Of a DNA stretch of 15,131 nt, positions 13,777-15,131 are shown in pieces (position 1 is the stretch's first letter; each line of letters begins with the position of its first letter). Source of the stretch: an uncultured Clostridium sp. GTDB taxonomy: Bacteria > Bacillota > Clostridia > Lachnospirales > Lachnospiraceae. The notes under the pieces were generated by a model. It did not search any database, was not told where the DNA came from, and worked only from the letters and a program-made list of their open reading frames with translations. Location of the stretch: the NCBI GenBank assembly GCA_900541315.1, contig UQJF01000077.1, positions 1-15,131 on the forward strand. Reading direction: 5' to 3'. A program made the position numbers and the translations under genes.

Positions 13777-14325
13777 ATGGAAGTAAATTTTTACGAAATG
13801 TATTTAGAAGAAATGGCCCTGATTCCTGTATTAGAGGCAGAAGAAGAAAAAAAGGTACTGGCTCTTGCTGCAGAAGGAGATAAAGAGGCAAAAAAGCGCC
13901 TGGTTGAAGGTTATCTGGCAAAAGCAGCCCAGATGGTAAAAGAATATGAAGGAAGAGAGCTTCCAATGTCAGATGTAGTCCAGGAGGCAAATGTAGCCCT
14001 TACAGCAGCGGCTGCTGCTTATGACGGAAGCCAGAAGTGGGAGGACTTTTTTGAGCAGGAGGTCCGTCAGGCAGTAGAAGCAGCCTTAGAAGAGCAGAAA
14101 ACAGAGGCTGAAATAGAAGAGAATATGGCAGCCAGGGTAAATGTACTCCAGACAGTATCCCAGGTAATGGCAAAAGAGCTGGGGAGAGAGGCAACGGTGA
14201 CAGAACTGGCTGAAAAGATGAAAATGACCGAAGATGAAGTAAAGGATATTATGAAGCTGGCTCTGGATGCTATTACAGTAAACGGAGAAGGCGCAGTATC
14301 AGGGGAACAGAAAGAGGAAGAATAA
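13777..14325 (+). CDS. Truncated, degenerate sigma-70-like protein
   Basis: A 182-residue protein aligning by eye with primary sigma factors from region 1.2 to region 3 and then stopping. Residues 9-30 match region 1.2 (YLEEMALIPVLEAEEE). Residues 31-83 match 2.1-2.2 (EGDKEAKKRLVEGYL, then GRELPMSDVVQEANVAL), keeping D66, Q69, E70 and N72 of the core-binding helix. Where regions 2.3-2.4 should show FSTYATWWIRQAI, it has DFFEQEVRQAV (90-100), lacking the tryptophans that melt and read the -10 box. Residues 121-163 resemble region 3 (VSQVMAKELGREATVTELAE). Region 4 is absent; a short acidic tail replaces it. It could be a co-sigma, an anti-sigma competitor or a core-binding regulator. GGAGAG is ten bases before the ATG. 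First gene of a two-gene operon facing a LysR gene. Confidence 0.8.
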   Translation: MEVNFYEMYLEEMALIPVLEAEEEKKVLALAAEGDKEAKKRLVEGYLAKAAQMVKEYEGRELPMSDVVQEANVALTAAAAAYDGSQKWEDFFEQEVRQAVEAALEEQKTEAEIEENMAARVNVLQTVSQVMAKELGREATVTELAEKMKMTEDEVKDIMKLALDAITVNGEGAVSGEQKEEE

Positions 14326-14329
14326 ACAA

Positions 14330-14932
14330 ATGAAATTATATATCATACGCCATGGGCAGACGGATTGGAATATAGCTAAAAAGATCCAGGGCAGACAGGA
14401 TATCCCCTTAAATGAACGGGGAAGATACCAGGCGGGCTGCCTTAAAAAAGCAATGGAAGACCGTCCTGTTACAGCTGTATTTTCCAGCCCTCAGATCCGG
14501 GCAATGGAAACAGCCAAAGCAGTGGCCTCGTCTTCCGGTTCTGTGGTGATCCCGGTAAAAGATCTTATGGAGATCAACTATGGTTCCTGGGAAGGGAAAA
14601 CGGAAGAGGAGCTTTTACAGGAGGACAGGGCACTGTACGAAGCCTGGTGGTCACACCCGGCAGAAACAGCACCTCCGGGAGGCGAAAGCATCAGCCAGGT
14701 CAATGAGCGCTGCCAAAAGGCATGGAAAGAGATAAAGCCCCAGCTTACAGGGGATGCAGCAATTGTAGCCCATGGCGGTTTGCTGGCTCATTTTATGGAG
14801 CAGCTTTTAGGCAATGAAAGTGTAGCTGCATCTACCGTAGCTCACAATGCAAGTATTACAACCATTGAATATGAGCCGGAAACAGAAAGATTTACGCTGG
14901 TGGAATTTGATGATTACAGGCATTTATTATGA
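14330..14932 (+). CDS. Histidine phosphatase family protein (phosphoglycerate mutase-like)
   Basis: A 200-residue cytosolic enzyme of the histidine phosphatase superfamily, branch 1. The motif IIRHGQTDWN (5-14) carries nucleophile H8 with R7; R57 (SSPQIRAMETA), acid E81 (EINYGSWEG) and H148 (VAHGG) complete the phosphate pocket. Members include phosphoglycerate mutases, CobC-like and broad-specificity phosphatases. The short length favours a phosphatase over a glycolytic mutase, but the substrate cannot be told. No cobalamin genes are nearby. It starts four bases after the stop of the sigma-like gene, and its Shine-Dalgarno AGAGGAAG lies inside that gene, so the two are co-transcribed and probably coupled. 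A strong terminator follows at 14994. Confidence 0.93.
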   Translation: MKLYIIRHGQTDWNIAKKIQGRQDIPLNERGRYQAGCLKKAMEDRPVTAVFSSPQIRAMETAKAVASSSGSVVIPVKDLMEINYGSWEGKTEEELLQEDRALYEAWWSHPAETAPPGGESISQVNERCQKAWKEIKPQLTGDAAIVAHGGLLAHFMEQLLGNESVAASTVAHNASITTIEYEPETERFTLVEFDDYRHLL

Positions 14933-14993
14933 CCTTTTTACTCATGTTTTTAGAATTGCGGGAGTGCAAAGCAAGCAGCAATAGTATATACCG

Positions 14994-15035
14994 AAAAAGA
15001 ACCCCACAGTGATCACACTGCAGGGTTCTTTTTTT
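14994..15035. terminator. Strong bidirectional intrinsic terminator
   Basis: An 11-base stem AAAAAGAACCC (14994-15004) with GGGTTCTTTTT (15023-15033) encloses CAGTG-ATCA-CACTG across a small CA/CA internal loop. T runs on both strands let it work in either direction. It closes the sigma-like/phosphatase operon and may also stop a minus-strand transcript entering from beyond the window. Confidence 0.93.
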
Positions 15036-15076
15036 CGAAAATGGGTTTGGCTGTTATAAACATTTTCAATCAATTT

Positions 15077-15090
15077 ATGTACTAGTACAT
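15077..15090. promoter_or_regulatory. Perfect 14-bp palindrome, probable operator
   Basis: ATGTACTAGTACAT is identical to its reverse complement. It lies in the AT-rich stretch after the terminator (15036-15131), where no gene is visible. Uninterrupted palindromes of this size are typical binding sites of dimeric GntR-, TetR- or MarR-type repressors. The controlled gene would lie beyond the window. Confidence 0.55.
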
Positions 15091-15131
15091 CGTTTTCGAA
15101 ATAACTATACCACTCACTTGTCTGCGAATCT

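Noticed and set aside
13777..14325. Frameshifted or truncated full-length sigma factor
   Set aside because: No region 4 sequence is seen in any frame downstream; the next gene starts four bases after the stop with its ribosome binding site inside the sigma-like gene, so the short form appears genuine.

Overview
The window looks like a chromosomal segment of a low-to-mid GC Gram-positive anaerobe of class Clostridia, most likely family Lachnospiraceae. This rests on the gene families present (FtsEX with a PcsB-like hydrolase, a CvfB-type S1 protein, a YitT protein, a shared MsmX-type sugar ATPase, a Clostridia-type DinG/XPD helicase), on strong AGGAGG-type ribosome binding sites and on U-rich intrinsic terminators. 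No species can be named from sequence alone.

Layout. 1-209: two tandem tRNA-Gln(CUG) genes, the first cut by the window edge, closed by an intrinsic terminator. 211-1962: a well-formed sigma-A promoter drives an acyl-ACP thioesterase gene overlapping a CvfB-like RNA-binding protein gene, ending at a terminator. 1887-2831: a YitT-family membrane protein, possibly with its own promoter carrying a palindrome in its spacer. 3058-4262: an orphan carbohydrate ABC transporter ATPase (MsmX/UgpC type) with its own terminator. 4386-9947: a PucR/CdaR-type regulator, then ftsE, ftsX, a secreted M23 murein hydrolase with a PcsB-like coiled coil, and a membrane-anchored S41 C-terminal processing protease. 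The first four show no terminator between them and probably form one cell-wall remodelling transcription unit; the protease may join it or use a weak promoter of its own.

9979-10252 holds a non-coding tandem array: two 126-bp units plus a 5' stub, each able to fold into a long hairpin and a three-way-junction-like structure. It lies just before the TTG-started gene for an 811-aa helicase (10280-12715) with an N-terminal PD-(D/E)XK nuclease-like domain and an XPD/DinG-type iron-sulfur helicase core.

12771-14932 is a divergent module. A LysR-type regulator on the minus strand faces a two-gene operon: a 182-aa truncated, degenerate sigma-70-like protein and, 4 nt later, a histidine phosphatase. 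Their shared intergenic region contains two ATAA-N11-TTAT dyads, one on each promoter, as expected for a LysR regulator controlling itself and its neighbours. The window closes with a strong bidirectional terminator and a perfect 14-bp palindrome that probably belongs to the next, unseen gene.

The two least explained things are the sigma-like protein, which seems to keep the core-polymerase contact helix but has lost promoter recognition, and the structured 126-bp repeat array, whose copy-to-copy substitutions preserve base pairing only in plus-strand RNA.
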